Shown: positions 1 to 12,023 of the stretch, one piece after another
How the letters are laid out: each line of letters opens with the position of its first letter
Numbering within the stretch: the stretch's first letter is position 1
Assembly: GCA_028023455.1 (NCBI GenBank)
Contig: JAQFVV010000208.1
Location: 868,001-932,000, forward strand
Length of the DNA: 64,000 bases
Source of the DNA: Epiperipatus broadwayi
Taxonomy: Eukaryota; Onychophora; Udeonychophora; Euonychophora; Peripatidae
Direction of reading: 5' to 3'
Position numbers and translations under genes: made by a program
Notes under the pieces: generated by a model
Seen by the model: only the letters and a program-made list of their open reading frames with translations
Told to the model about the DNA's origin: nothing
Database searches by the model: none

Positions 1-64
1 ATTACTTAATATGGCCATTAATTTAAATAATTGCTTGTAACCCACTCACTCCTTTTTCTTTTAG

Positions 65-183
65 CTTTCAATACAGAGAGATCCTTTTGATGATGGTCCA
101 GATCTTAATCCAATTATGGAGAGAACAGCTCACTGGGGTGATACCAGAGAATCTTCGGGCAGCCATACTTTTAAAGAAGAACG
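65..183 (+). CDS. PRRC2-like exon 1 of window
   Basis: A 119-nt exon preceded by a T-rich tract ending in TTTTAG and followed by the donor GTAGGC. Read in phase 0 it encodes LSIQRDPFDDGPDLNP and then a stretch ending in SHTFKEER, acidic and polar like the rest of the protein. It ends in phase 2 (the split codon CG|C), which fits the next exon only 95 bases downstream. There is no recognisable domain; the assignment rests on frame continuity with exons 2 and 3. The gene starts upstream of the window. Confidence 0.75.
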
Positions 184-278
184 GTAGGCATTATTTAGAG
201 AATAGAAATCATTTTTGATATTTGTTAATAACTTCTCAACTTATGATTTTTTTTTTTTATATATATAATAAAATTAAG

Positions 279-409
279 CCTTTCTCGTGATAAAACATCT
301 CAAGATAGAGAAAAGAGACCTCAGGACCAAGAGAGAAAGAATATGAGAGAAGATAGAATAAGTGAACCTCATTGGAATGAATCTTATATTAAGGAACAAC
401 CAAGATATG
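279..409 (+). CDS. PRRC2-like exon 2 of window
   Basis: A 131-nt exon after a short 95-bp intron; acceptor ATTAAG, donor GTATAT. It completes the split Arg codon of exon 1 and encodes a charged, arginine/glutamate-rich peptide (LSRDKTSQDREKRPQDQ near its start, EPHWNESYIKEQPRYG at its end). It ends in phase 1; the Gly codon is completed by exon 3 almost 20 kb downstream, giving the junction PRYG-RREWQPSHPPP. Low-complexity charged sequence of this kind is usual in PRRC2 proteins. Confidence 0.75.
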
Positions 410-657
410 GTATATTTGCTTTTTTTTTTTTTACAACTAAAATGAAGAATTTTTAGATTTAAATATGACTGACTGTTCACATGGCATATTATATATTTTA
501 GGTGCAAGTAGCGATGTGCATTATTTTTATCTTTGTATTTATTTTCAGGTATTATTTACTTTGAAAAAAACATTTATTGTTTTATATTTTTAGTTTATAA
601 AAGTCAATTTATGAAGCATCAATTTCATTTATTGGAAGATAATTAATAATATTTATA
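410..657. other. Start of intron 2, no further feature seen
   Basis: AT-rich intron sequence between exon 2 and the mariner relic. I see only poly-T runs and no gene, RNA or repeat structure. Confidence 0.7.
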
Positions 658-659
658 TA

Positions 660-1494
660 CGAGGGGGGATCCAAAAATAACTGGAATCGTTCTCTGGTGG
701 GCACACTTATTGTTGTACATGCTTCTGCTGCTAGATACCACTTGTGGAGACCTTTCTGCATCAATCTTCTAAATGACATTATTGTGTGAAGTCGTGGCGC
801 CATGTAACATATTTTTTTTTGTAAGTACATTTTTCGTATTTGTCGATTTTTATAGAGGCTGAAAAGCTGGAATAATGTGAAATACTTTTTTTTTGAAAGG
901 AAAATAATTGTAATGCTTGAAACAGATTACAAGCAAGCTATGCTGGAAAAAAACACAAATTTACAAGTGGTTTAATGGAAGTATCAATTTCTCCACATTA
1001 AAAAAAAGCATGGCAATTAAGTCCTTTATCAATAAAGACGATGTTATTTTTTTGGATGCAAATAGTATTGTTCACTCAGACATTTAAAACCTACAAGCTC
1101 TAAAAAAATTGCATGATGTAATAAAACATAAGCAGCCAGTTTTTTAGCCAAATGGAGGATTACGAATGGATCGGCATATAAAATGTTAAATGTGAAAGAA
1201 TTTTTAATTAAATTCAGTTTAATCTAGATTATCTAATAGTTATATTGACTCAATGTGACTTCTTTTTATTCTCTCAGTTGCCAAAATGCCTCAAAAAAAA
1301 TTTTTTTTGTGCGAACTTACAAATGGTGAAAAAAAAAAAAGACCCAATCACTAAAAGGCATCACTTTACAAGAATTTATAGACTACTTTGAAAAGTGAAA
1401 AACACATTTAGACCAGTGCATTGCTTTAAATGGATTATATTTGAAAGCGATTCAATTTATTACAGAATTCCAGTTACTTTTGAGTCCCGTCTTG
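660..1494 (+). mobile_element. Mariner-like transposon relic, internally deleted
   Basis: The ends are imperfect inverted repeats of about 28 bp: the left starts CGAGGGGGGATCC and the right, read in reverse, starts CAAGACGGGACTC, and both run into a shared AACTGGAAT core. Each end is bordered by TA (658-659, 1495-1496), the Tc1/mariner target. Inside, plus-strand remnants match the N-terminal helix-turn-helix region of mariner transposases (KTQIYKWFNG near 940-980) and its C-terminus (FRPVHCFKWIIFE near 1400-1445). The 835-bp length against about 1.3 kb for an intact element means much of the catalytic part is missing, and frameshifts and stops break the rest. Non-functional. Confidence 0.7.
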
Positions 1495-1496
1495 TA

Positions 1497-4125
1497 TTTT
1501 CTTTTACTAAACAGTTTTTTCTTTCAACTTTTTATATTTTTTTAATCTATCTTTTTGCATCATTTGTTGCACTTTCATTCATCTTGTCTTTAATTTTTTT
1601 AACCCACATGTACCAAATTAAACTTATTCTTTTTATCTACCTATTTTCATTGTTTTAGCTACATTTGTTCTCATAACAAATTTACTAATTTCATCAATAA
1701 TTTTTTTTGTTACTTTTTCCAAGCAGGCATTTCTGTCATATTATTAATTTCCCCCCCCCACAGTTAGATTTTTAGAGATTCAAAACTTTTTCCATTTTTT
1801 TAAAATTCTAAAAGTTCAAGATTTTGCTTCAATTAAAATACTTTACAAATCTCTTTCCAGTACTAATTTTTTTGAGCTCACAAATAGTTTTACTTAATAA
1901 ATTGTTTAATAATTATAATTGTATTGGGGAATATTTTTTATTTCTATTTCTTCTATAAACAAATACCAACATCTATATAAATACTAATTTGTTTTATAAC
2001 TTCTATTCAATTTTTACTTTTAAATGAAATTTCATCTACTTCTATGATTTTAATTATTTATTCCAATTCCAAACTTCTTGTCTTACTTAGTCTTATTGCA
2101 AGACCAGGAGGGGCATTCAAGTATATATCATATTTAGGAATAAGTTTTTGGAAAGTCAAAGATTTTGTTATCTGATTTGAATTGAATGAAATAAATTGAT
2201 GTAGTATTTTATTTATAATAGATAGGACGAAAATTAAGCAGATGAAATATCAAAGTTCTTTTGTCTGAAGAGATCCACTTCATCCTCAAAAACAAAAAAA
2301 AAACAACAACTAATAAATCTTAAAAAGTAACCAGGGCGTTTGTATATTCTTTATTGATCTGCATCTATATTGAATCATTATTACTGACAGAACTTTATAT
2401 TTTTATATGCTTTATGACTCTTTACTGTCATAAGATAATTTAGAACTTTTTTTTTGAAATATCTTGCATAATATTGAAGATTACTATAAAGTCTACTAGA
2501 AATTTTTCAGAAAAATTAGCAAGTTTAGATGCTTGGATATTAGTTTGTGTTTAATATATTGTTTATTGCCAGCTATAGAAGCATCTTAAAGCAATATAAA
2601 TTTAGAATGTGATATATGCAGCATGAGGAAGATTTAAATTCATAAGCTGCCCGATTTTATCAGTATTATTGATATTGATGAGTTCTGATGGGTTATAAAG
2701 AAATAAAATTTTATCTGGATTAATTCAATTTTTAATATTATTAGACTTGTCTAGCTGCCCCCAATTGCCAGGAGGCATGTCGCTTAAAAATTTTATATGT
2801 TAATTATTTATTTTATTGGCTCATTTTTTCAATTAAAAACATCAACTCATTGCAAAACAAATTATATATTTGTTAATTTACTTTTGTAGATCAGTATTTG
2901 TACTTTAAAAAGAATGTTTTGCATTAACTATTTTTTATTAGTTAAATAAAGATAAACATTTATGAAGTTGTTAACTAAACATGAAAAATTAGTGATGTGT
3001 TAGGTTAAAGAAAATAAAAAGTAACTTGTACACATTCACAGCACATATATATATGAATGTAAAAAAATCTGCGAAACGAGTTGATTTATATTTTTTAAAT
3101 TTTTTTTAAAAAAAAAAGATAGTATATATCTGATTGAAAGATAATTCTTTTGCTTTAAATATCTACTTCTGATTTTTTCCTTTTTTATGGTAATATTTAT
3201 ATATATACCTTGTGTATGTAAGATAACATAAGGCAGAGATAGCACATCGGCCTATCATGCCTATAATTAATTGGCTAATAGTCAACCAAGCTAATTATCT
3301 AGCATTGGGCGGTAAATAGATATCTAATAAAAGCTTATTACCACCTCAATTGGCACACCTGATAAAGTTTTTTTTTTTACGGTTCCTATAGGAGGGACCG
3401 ATGGAGAGGCAATTACCCTGTAGTGTGCTATTAATAAATAAAAACTTGTATTCTCTCTTTGTTTTTTTTTCTTAACATTTGCAATATAACTGCTGCATTC
3501 ACTGTTTCAACATCCATTATTTCAATTATACTATATCCCCAAAAATAAAAGTATAAACAAAAGATAAAAGCATTAAAATTGCAAATTAATTAGAAAAATA
3601 TAAATTTTGTGCACATGTATTATTTTTCAAATTGTATCAGCTTTTTTTTTTTATATATCACAGTAAATCTAGTGAAAAGTCACTTTATCACACAGCATTC
3701 TAAATTAGATTTAACTTTTTATTTTATTTTTTGTTCAATTTTATGTGAAATGTTTTCAAGTGGTAAGTTTAATGATTATTACATTTCTACTAAGTCTAAA
3801 AGAAATTGTAAAATTTTTCATTCAAATGTTAAAATAAAAATTATTAATATAATTGTAAAAGGAAATATATATATATATTTCTAAACTCTACTACTTGTGT
3901 TAATGAAAGTAAGTCATTTATTTGTGAAATAATGAAAAGGAAAAACCTCCACTAGAAACTAAAAAAAATATCAAAGGAAAGTACAAATAAGTTTCCTTAT
4001 TTTTTTTTTTGAGGAAGTATAAACATGAACTAGTTCTCACATATGTAAATATATTATGTGCTGTCCATCATTTTCTTGTGTTTTTCATAATTAAATTATT
4101 CTATTTCTTTAATTTTTTTTTTATA
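1497..4125. other. Intron 2, AT-rich, nothing recognised
   Basis: Very AT-rich sequence with homopolymer runs and short TA repeats. Around 3230-3430 base composition rises slightly and contains a loose inverted pair (GGCGGTAAATAG and TTACCACC), but no element boundary or coding potential could be supported. Confidence 0.5.
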
Positions 4126-4127
4126 TA

Positions 4128-5096
4128 CACCTGGGTCTCGTTTTATGTGGATTATTTTAATGCGATTTTGAAGTTATGCGATTCATATTTCTTCTTAATA
4201 TCTTTCATATTTCACTATATTTATTAGATATCAAGAAATTTAAATTATTAATAACTTATTTTGACTTAAAATACTTTTTTTTTTTTTTCAAAAATATAAC
4301 GTTATATTAGCAACTAATGTTAATATGGCCTGAAGCTGTAGTTAGAACTTAACTTCTATGTAAATAACCTATTTATACTAATGGGTAAATAATAATAATA
4401 ATAATAGATTTATACTTACATATAAAAATATCGCAATAAATATTCAAAAAATTTAAACTTTTAAAACGTATTATGTTATATATAACAAATAAATAATCTT
4501 TTAGATTTTTAAAATAAAAAACAAAGATTTTATAAACTAAAAATAATCTTTCTAATGATAATGTTTTGATTGCAATCTCATTTTTTTAATATAGAAACAG
4601 AAAACTATTAACACAGCACAAGACTGAAAATGGCACTAGTTGTACATTACATCACGAATAAAAATAAAGTGACTTAACAGGTTTCGCTGTGCATAATTGC
4701 TGAGAGATTCTTTACTTCGTTTAAGGAGAAGCTGCAATACATCACATCACATAATATCGAATCTGATTTTTTATCGGTTTACAAACGAACGCTAGCAGTA
4801 ATAATTAAAATATGTATGAAAAATATAAAATTAAATACTGTAGTAATAAAAAAAGTTTGTCTTATATTAATATTTTTCAAATATTTGAAATTTTTTATTA
4901 GTCATACTTTATTTGCCTATTTTTTTAATGCGAATTTTAAAGTAATTTTTCTTTGTTGCTTTGCTTTTATGCGAATTCTGAAAATTACAGACCCTATCCC
5001 CCGTTTTTCAAGGTAAATTAAGTCTATTTTTGTGCGATTTTTTTTAATGTGGGTTTTCTGTGGAACCTATCTACAGCATAAAACAAGACCCAGGTG
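4128..5096. mobile_element. Pogo/Tigger-like MITE, copy A
   Basis: A 969-bp element with terminal inverted repeats of about 20 bp (CACCTGGGTCTCGTTTTATG at the left, its imperfect complement at the right), flanked by TA on both sides. Just inside the ends are ATGCGATT and GTGCGATT stretches and a GGAACCTATC block, a layout reminiscent of Tigger/pogo ends. No transposase is encoded, so it must be non-autonomous. A second copy, clearly alignable along most of its length, is at 33418-34299. Confidence 0.75.
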
Positions 5097-5098
5097 TA

Positions 5099-6502
5099 TA
5101 CAGAAAGTTATATTGTAGGTATGGATATATATATGTTAAAAAGCATTTGTTGTATTTCCCGTGTTTGCATCTGGATTGCACAATATAGCAAATAATATAT
5201 ATTGTAAACAAAACTAATTATTTTTCACAAAATTATGTTATTCACTAGGGATCTTGAAAAAAATTATGATAGATGTAGTGGCCCCATCTAACACAAAAAC
5301 TTTATACTTGAGAAATAAGTTGGGATAGTCTAATTATCATGACATAGTAGAACTTACGTACACGAGTATAGTCATTTTTAAAAAATAAAATATAACTTTT
5401 ATAATAACTAAATGTGGCAAGCGATCTGCAATTGTATCATACATAATTCAGTGAAAATTGATTTTCTTATTAGTTACCAAACTTATTAATCTTGTAGTAT
5501 ATAGTTCATTATCAGTAATTTGGTATATTTTTTAATCTGGATAAAATTACAAGCTCATTTTTCAGATTTTCATGATAGCCAAGTATGATTAAGATTTTTT
5601 TAAGTACATTTTTTACTTGAATAAATTATTATATATTTTAAAAATAAACATAAAAAAAAATAAGAATAGTAATCCACCTGGTTAAACATGATGAGTATAC
5701 GTTTCTTCATTTACTTTTGAGCAGCCAGAGATAATAATTCATCTACTTTTTCATTATTATTTAAAAAGAAAAAGTAGAAACAACCTATAATCAGTAATTA
5801 TTTGAAATACTAATAGATTTTCATATTATTTATGTGAATATTATTTAAAAAAACTAAAACGAATTATAATGCAAGAGGGGAGAGCTAAACTTAAATTAGT
5901 AATTGTTAATAAAACGTTTTCATAAATATTATTGCAAGAAAATGAAGTAAAAAAGAAAACTGAATCATAAAATTTAATTTTTTCAATAAGATGTAAGTAA
6001 ATTTTTTAATAGAGTATGCAGAACATATAATTTTTTTTCACAGCCATTGAAATATTTGAGAGATTAAGAGGTATGATCATTTTAATCTTGCAAAATTGTT
6101 AAATCAAGAAAACTTGGAACTAAATTCAGTTAGTTCATCATTGTTTAGACCCTTAGATTGTTTTTTTTTTAAATTCTACTTGAAATATATCAAATAAGAT
6201 TCATTTCAATTCTAAATAACAATAAAGAATGATTGTTAACAAAAAATTTAAATTAGCATTTTTGTATGAAATGGTTTTTTTAAGATTATATATAAATAAT
6301 TAAAATGCCTCCTACTTTTAATTATCATTTTTAAAACTTTTTTAATTACATGTCATAAATAGTTTTTTTAATTTTTCACAACTATAAATAATGATTTATG
6401 GTCATAGGAATCACTACTATAAAGATTGATTATTAAAGTAACAATATTTTTTATAAATGTTTTAGAGAGAGACTAAAAATAATAGTTAAATTATATATAT
6501 AT
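5099..6502. other. Intron 2, AT-rich, nothing recognised
   Basis: Homopolymer-rich AT sequence. No gene, RNA or repeat structure could be supported. Confidence 0.5.
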
Positions 6503-6735
6503 TATAACGGGACGATCCTTTTCAGGACTCTAGGAAGTCGCATCTAACTATAGTCGGACTTTGAGTCTTCTTATAGAATGCCATGGATGATGTGATTTAA
6601 AATACAATCCAATTCACTCCCTCTATTAATAACCTCGTTACTCTCGGAATTTGAGCTCAGAGTAGAAATTTGCAATCGACTCTCTTCAGGCATTTCCACA
6701 AATATCCCATAGTAATAATAAATTTAATATAAGCT
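6503..6735. repeat. Dispersed repeat family R, copy 1
   Basis: This block shares ordered similarity with 44455-44745 and in part with 61225-61680: an ATCTAACTATA-GGACTT segment, a GATGCCAT..GATGATGTGA segment, a TTTGAGCTCAG or TCGAACTCGGG segment, then ACTCTCTTCAG and a CC.TAGTAATAATA tail. The similarity seems to fade farther downstream, perhaps to about 7570. There is no coding sequence. The family is unrecognised; it might be a SINE-like or MITE-like element. Confidence 0.5.
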
Positions 6736-8526
6736 ATATATAACTTCTTTATAAATATTAAATCACTAAGTTGATTTAACATATATATGCATGAGTATGT
6801 ATATTTATAAATATTGGTTTTATAAAACGACTAAATAAAATAAACAAACGAGACCTGTTTAATTTTGAAATCAAGTTTAACACATTTTAATCAGTAATAA
6901 ACAAAATATTATCACATAAAAACATTAAAATTTAGAATTATAATCTGTGCTTATATACACTAATAAATTATTTAATATTCAAAAAAAAACATAATGTAAT
7001 CATTTACATATATATATATAATTTAAAATCATGCGTATAATAAATACACATGATACATTATAAATCTACCTATTGTGTCATTAAAATAATTCAGTGTGTA
7101 TTGTATGTCTATATAAGATAACATCCATTCACACTAGATTAATAATAAAATGTATTCTGATATTAGTTATGTATGTTTAAAAATATATTATGTTAATTGT
7201 CATGTAAGATTCAATTTGGAATATAATAAAACTTCCAAATTGAAATAATTTAAAAACGTTTACCTTAGTCAGCTGTCATTTCCATCAGAGTATATATCAA
7301 AATATGAACATCTAAATTTTATTAAATAAATAAAAAAAATAAAGTGTTCATCTTATCAGTTCTCCACTTTAATATACGAAGTAATTTTTCTAAGTAAATA
7401 TAATTATCCACAAAGGAAATAAAGTTTAAGAGTTCTTAAATTATACAATGAAGTAATCCAAGACGAGAAAGAATACGGTTTTATATCCCTCCTTAGACGA
7501 AATAAAATGATGATGAATGTTGAAACATAAAGTTCATTGATCATCCTTCGAAGAGGCAATCCAGATATTCATTCTTTAAATATTTATGTAGTAAAATATT
7601 TAACATCTTCTTCAATATAATACTCCAATATTAAAGCAACTTTTTAAATGAGAATTACGACGATTATATTTTAGGCATTGATTAAGTAGGAATAAATTTA
7701 CATGTTCGGGTTTAAAACATCAGTAGAAATCCCTGGCATAAATTATCTAGCCACAGAACATCTTTATAAATTTTTGTCTTCTTAAATATATATTTTGTAA
7801 ATTCATTTCGAAGACGTTGATAACTTTTATAACCTTGTTAATTACAATGATTATTTTTTTATAGTTCTTTATAATATTCAAAGGCAGTAAATTAATTACT
7901 TGAAGCAGGTTTTAAAATATTGAATCTTCTTTTTTTTAATTTTTCTTAAATATGTTCTAAATTCGAACACATTTAAATTTACAAACGTAGTTCTTGCCTT
8001 GATAACTAAATAGAAGATTATTGTTATAACAATATTAGTTCGTTTTTATACTGGATTAATTTCTGCAAGCATATCACGCTCTATTGTTTAAAATATACAA
8101 TTTGTAATGAACCCCAAAACATTTATTTCCTTTGTTTCAACTGATAAAAATGCAATGTTGACTTAAGACTTTGTCAAATGTCAAGTTTTTATATTAACAA
8201 AAAAAAAATACTATTAGTTAGAAACATTTTATTTATGTGTGTGTATAAATAAACTAGAATTATTTTTTTAATACTAACTAGTTTATATATATATAGCTGA
8301 TACATGAAAAGCTTAAGATAGGTGTAAGTTATTTATATCTGTTGATTCGATATAGGCACAGTTAAATTCACAAAGAAACACAAATTGTTTTAAGTGAGGC
8401 TCATATGGTACTCTCACAATATATATTACTGAATCAAATTTATTTGTTAAAATTTATAAGTAAATGAAAATATATAGTTTCTTGAATTGTAAAAGCACAT
8501 GCGGCAGACATTTGTTTTACATATAT
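6736..8526. other. Intron 2, AT-rich, weak repeat tail possible
   Basis: AT-rich sequence between repeat R copy 1 and the LTR element. The part to about 7570 may belong to repeat R, since GAGGCAATC..TATTC resembles a stretch near 45657. The remainder shows nothing recognisable. Confidence 0.4.
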
Positions 8527-9188
8527 ATACTGTACCAATATCATGTTGGTACATATAATAATTTTGTCTAAAAATTATTGAAATAAAAATCTTTCGTTAA
8601 AGAAAATAGTATGTAAAAGTTTAAGAGTTTTTTTTTTTATTGCAGTTTGTTTTCAAAACGTAAAATTAAAAGTCAAAGAGTTTTTTTTAAAATAAAAGTT
8701 ACAATTAATTAATTAGAAGGGGGGGGGGAGGAAGTTTGCTTTAGAAATGTCAAATTAAAAGAAGTTGATTTTCAAATAATTAAAAATATAAATCTCTTTT
8801 ATTTAAGTTAAAGAAAAAAAAAGTCATCTTAAAAACTAAATAGTGAAATAATCTTAAATTATATATGTGCGTAAATGACGAATTAATGTGAGCTTGTTGG
8901 TAAAATATATATATGTGTGATGGTAAACATAGCATAAATACGTGCGTGTTAAAATGAAAGTTAAAAAATTAAAAACACTCAGCGATGGCTACTAAGTTAA
9001 AAATCTATAAAACAACAAGTTTTGGGGTGGCTATTAAGTTAACAAAAAAACAACAATAATAAGTTTGCGGTGGCTACTAAATGAAAACACCTAATTAAAA
9101 GCTTATCAGAGGAATGCGATTAAAAACAAGGAAGGAATTTCAACAACAGATATTGCTGGCGGACATCAAAACGACAACAGGCCTTCAG

Positions 9189-9221
9189 TATAAATAGTCC
9201 GGTTTTTCATCGGACAATCAG
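9189..9221 (+). promoter_or_regulatory. LTR core promoter (TATA box and initiator)
   Basis: TATAAATAG at 9189-9197 is followed 31 bases later by TCAGTT, an arthropod-style initiator whose A (9220) is the likely transcription start. The same pair with the same spacing is kept in the 3' LTR (18090 and 18121). AATAAA signals lie downstream at 9818-9823 and about 9834. Activity is inferred, not shown. Confidence 0.6.
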
Positions 9222-10607
9222 TTGAGGTTGAGTTCAGTTGAGATAACAGTTGAGAAAGAGTTCAGTTCAGCAAGATCACATCAAATTAAATCAGTCAATC
9301 GATCAGCTGAATGCAGTGTTAAAACCTCGGAAACATACGACTTTGCTCTAGCCTGCGTCCCATTGAAACAGCTAACCTGCCCGTGAAAATAATGCCTGCA
9401 TAACAACTTGAAAATCCGATGTCAATATCTAAATCTCTTAAAGAAAAATACTTTGGAATACTAAGCATTAAACCTCCTCAAGAAACCTCATATCTGGCCG
9501 GCTGGAAATATTCATACTTGAAGCAACAACCAGGAAGAAAACAAAGTTCTAAGTCCATGTTCAAAAATCCTAGGTAATAACATTTTCCTTATTCTCATTT
9601 CTAAAGTAGCCATCGCATTAGTTGAAGCCTCCCAGAGTCAAGTAATATGAACTCTATAGCATACATAGACGAACTATTGATGTGTGTTTTTAAATGTCAA
9701 ATAGTATTTAATGTTTTGTTATATGATATTCTAGTATGTGAATTAACAATGTGCGTGATCATTATACCAGTATTATGTTAGGTAAATAAGATTTATAAAA
9801 GTATTTAAAATTAGTATAATAAATGTTCATTAAAATAAATTGTCTTTTAAACTTAAAGCTTAATTTTATCGGCCAATTCTTTTACCACTAATTGAAATAA
9901 TTTGTTATTGATTAAAAGTAGCTGAGCTAGTCATGGGGTGTATCTTAGGCGTTGAATTAGTGGCCATGGTTTAAAGCGCGTTATTTATCCTCTGGGTAAG
10001 TAACTGGCGCCCATGTTTCTACAAAACAAAAAAGTGCTTTGAATGTGGTGTTGAATTCAACAGTCGAGAAGAAATCTGTTTCCTTCAAATGTGGTCAGTT
10101 AGATATATTTTACAGATATGTCTGCTGGCTTGGATTCAGGTGCTCTTTGAGTACTCTTTTCTCTGCCTAAGGGGCCGTGGTGGTGCAATATGTAAATTGC
10201 AAGGAATAATATTGTATTATATTTTAGTCATATAATTTTGCTTTCATAAGATAAATTTATTTAAAGAGTTAACTACTTCAGCTTCAAGTCGCCATATTGA
10301 ATTTTTTTAAATACTGGCCTGAGACACAATTTTCACAATAACTTCAGTTTTAATTATGTTAGAGCATAAACAATTACATTGCTAGAAACTAGAAAAATTA
10401 AGGAAAACAATAAGCATAAAATAAATAGTGATAACTATATAAAAAATAAGGTAAAAAAGAAATTTTCACATCCGAAATAATTATTATTTTATTGTTTGTT
10501 CATAATTTGGAAATTAACATTAACTAAAATTTAAAATACATCTTCAGTGATAATTTCTTTCTATTCCTTACAAAATTATCTTTCTAAACATGTATAATAT
10601 GTCTTAC

Positions 10608-10663
10608 CTGATATAATCCACAGCTTCACAATCTCCAAAAGAAGTCGGATATGACTTCTTCAT
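10608..10663 (-). other. Conserved 56-nt ATG-to-donor segment in the MITE, copy 1
   Basis: On the minus strand an ATG opens 56 nt reading MKKSYPTSFGDCEAVDYIR and ends exactly at a GTAAG donor-like site. The related repeat at 35836-35891 has the same length and reads MKNYYANSFGDSEAMDYLR; several differences are conservative. A more decayed 56-nt version lies at 37535-37590. The product is unrecognised; it could be a leftover transposase or passenger exon. Confidence 0.35.
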
Positions 10664-11255
10664 TTTTATCTTGTACCCCAAATGTTCTAAATGTCAAAGG
10701 CGTCTATAAAGAAAAAGATTCATCCTAATAAAAGATACAAAAGAAGTTATCATAGCAATTGGCTTCTTGTCTGTCTAAAACTAGAAATTGTAGACTACTT
10801 TCTATACCACTGATAAAATGAGTTTCATCTCTTCATTTTATATTTTTTTGTGTACAATAGTGATGTTTATATTCTTTGTGGTCGGCAGTGAGGTTTATAT
10901 TCTTTATGCACTGCACAAGTGATGTTTATATTCTTTATATACAGAAGTGATGCTATCTTTTTATATTTATTGTACCTCAGATATAATTTATTTGCATATA
11001 GTCTATAGATTTGAAAATAATGTTATGAAACATATAGCAAAAGCAAAGCATGATCAAGCATAAACATAAACAAGTTTCAGAATTGGATTATATGTTTGTG
11101 TATACAAAGTTTGTATATATTTGATTATTAGTTTTATAACCCATTGCTTGTAAAACATATTATATAAACATAATTAATGATTTTCAAAAAGTATACTTTT
11201 TGAAAATCATTATTTTTATAAAAATAAGAGGATTAGTTTAGATAGAACTTTAGAT

Positions 11256-11550
11256 AATCACGATATGAATTATATACTAATAAGTTAATTACGATATGAA
11301 TTCTATACGAGTAAATATATAATTACAAACTAAATCATACTAATTTTTCGATAAATATGAATTCTATGTGAACATAAATAAATATATTACAAACTACCTT
11401 TAGAAAATTATGATAAATATGAATTCTATAGAGCATATACGAGCATAAATATATAATTACACACCAATTTTTCGATAGATATGAATTGTATATGAGCATA
11501 AATAAATAAATATATAACTACAAATTAGCACACATTAATTACAAACTAAA
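11256..11550. repeat. Degenerate minisatellite inside the MITE
   Basis: About five imperfect units built around (C/G)ATA.ATATGAATTCTATA, then ATAAATATATAATTACAAACTA. Unit length varies from about 60 to 90 bases. Confidence 0.6.
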
Positions 11551-12023
11551 ATTAATAAAAAATATATTTTTTCCAAAAATTTTAAAAAAAATTAAAAAAT
11601 TTTACTTACGAATAATTACGTTGATAGTCTGTTATAGGCCTTACTGGAGAAAATTTCACTTCCAGCCCGTAAAATATTTTATGTCTTTTATCGTTTTGTG
11701 ATAAGTACAAAAATTACCAAAAAAACAAATACTGTGGTTGATTAAAAAATTCGCCAAAAATCTAAATTTCAACCGATTTTTTTGAAATAAAGATCGTTTG
11801 AAAGCTAACATATACAGCTAAAAACGGCCATATTTTCTATGACGTCATGATTATACTTTTTACGTCAGCAAAGAAAGAAAATAACACGTCATCAAATGAC
11901 CACCCGAAGTGCGCAAACGACGCCGACAAAGCGGAAGTAGTTAAAGTAAATATTGCGTTTACTCCATCAGGGATTTATATGCCCATCGTATAATTATTTT
12001 TTGGTAAACCATCCCCCGGTAGA

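Larger units (their letters stand above)
10273..11940. mobile_element. TTAA-flanked (piggyBac-like) MITE nested in the 5' LTR
   Basis: A 1,668-bp insertion flanked by TTAA on both sides (10269-10272, 11941-11944). The 3' LTR has the same site with one TTAA and no insert, so the borders are exact. The ends are inverted: CTACTTCAGCTT at the left and, reversed, CTACTTCCGCTT at the right. TTAA duplication is the hallmark of piggyBac transposons. There is no transposase. It contains a minisatellite-like patch (11256-11550) and a conserved exon-like segment. Related copies lie near 35513-37130 and 37400-37600. Confidence 0.8.
8531..12023 (+). repeat. 5' LTR (interrupted by a nested MITE)
   Basis: This aligns with 17451-19252 over its whole length except for the insertion at 10273-11940. 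It ends GGTAGA where the 3' copy has GGTACA, so the terminal C has probably mutated to G. It contains a TATA box, an initiator and poly(A) signals. A TGGCGCC sequence near 10006, resembling a primer-binding site, lies inside the repeat rather than after it, which is unexpected. Confidence 0.75.

Noticed and set aside
2258-2300. CTGAAGAGATCC as a hammerhead core on the plus strand
   Set aside because: The second core segment is CTCAAAAAC rather than GAAA and no stem I pairing is found.
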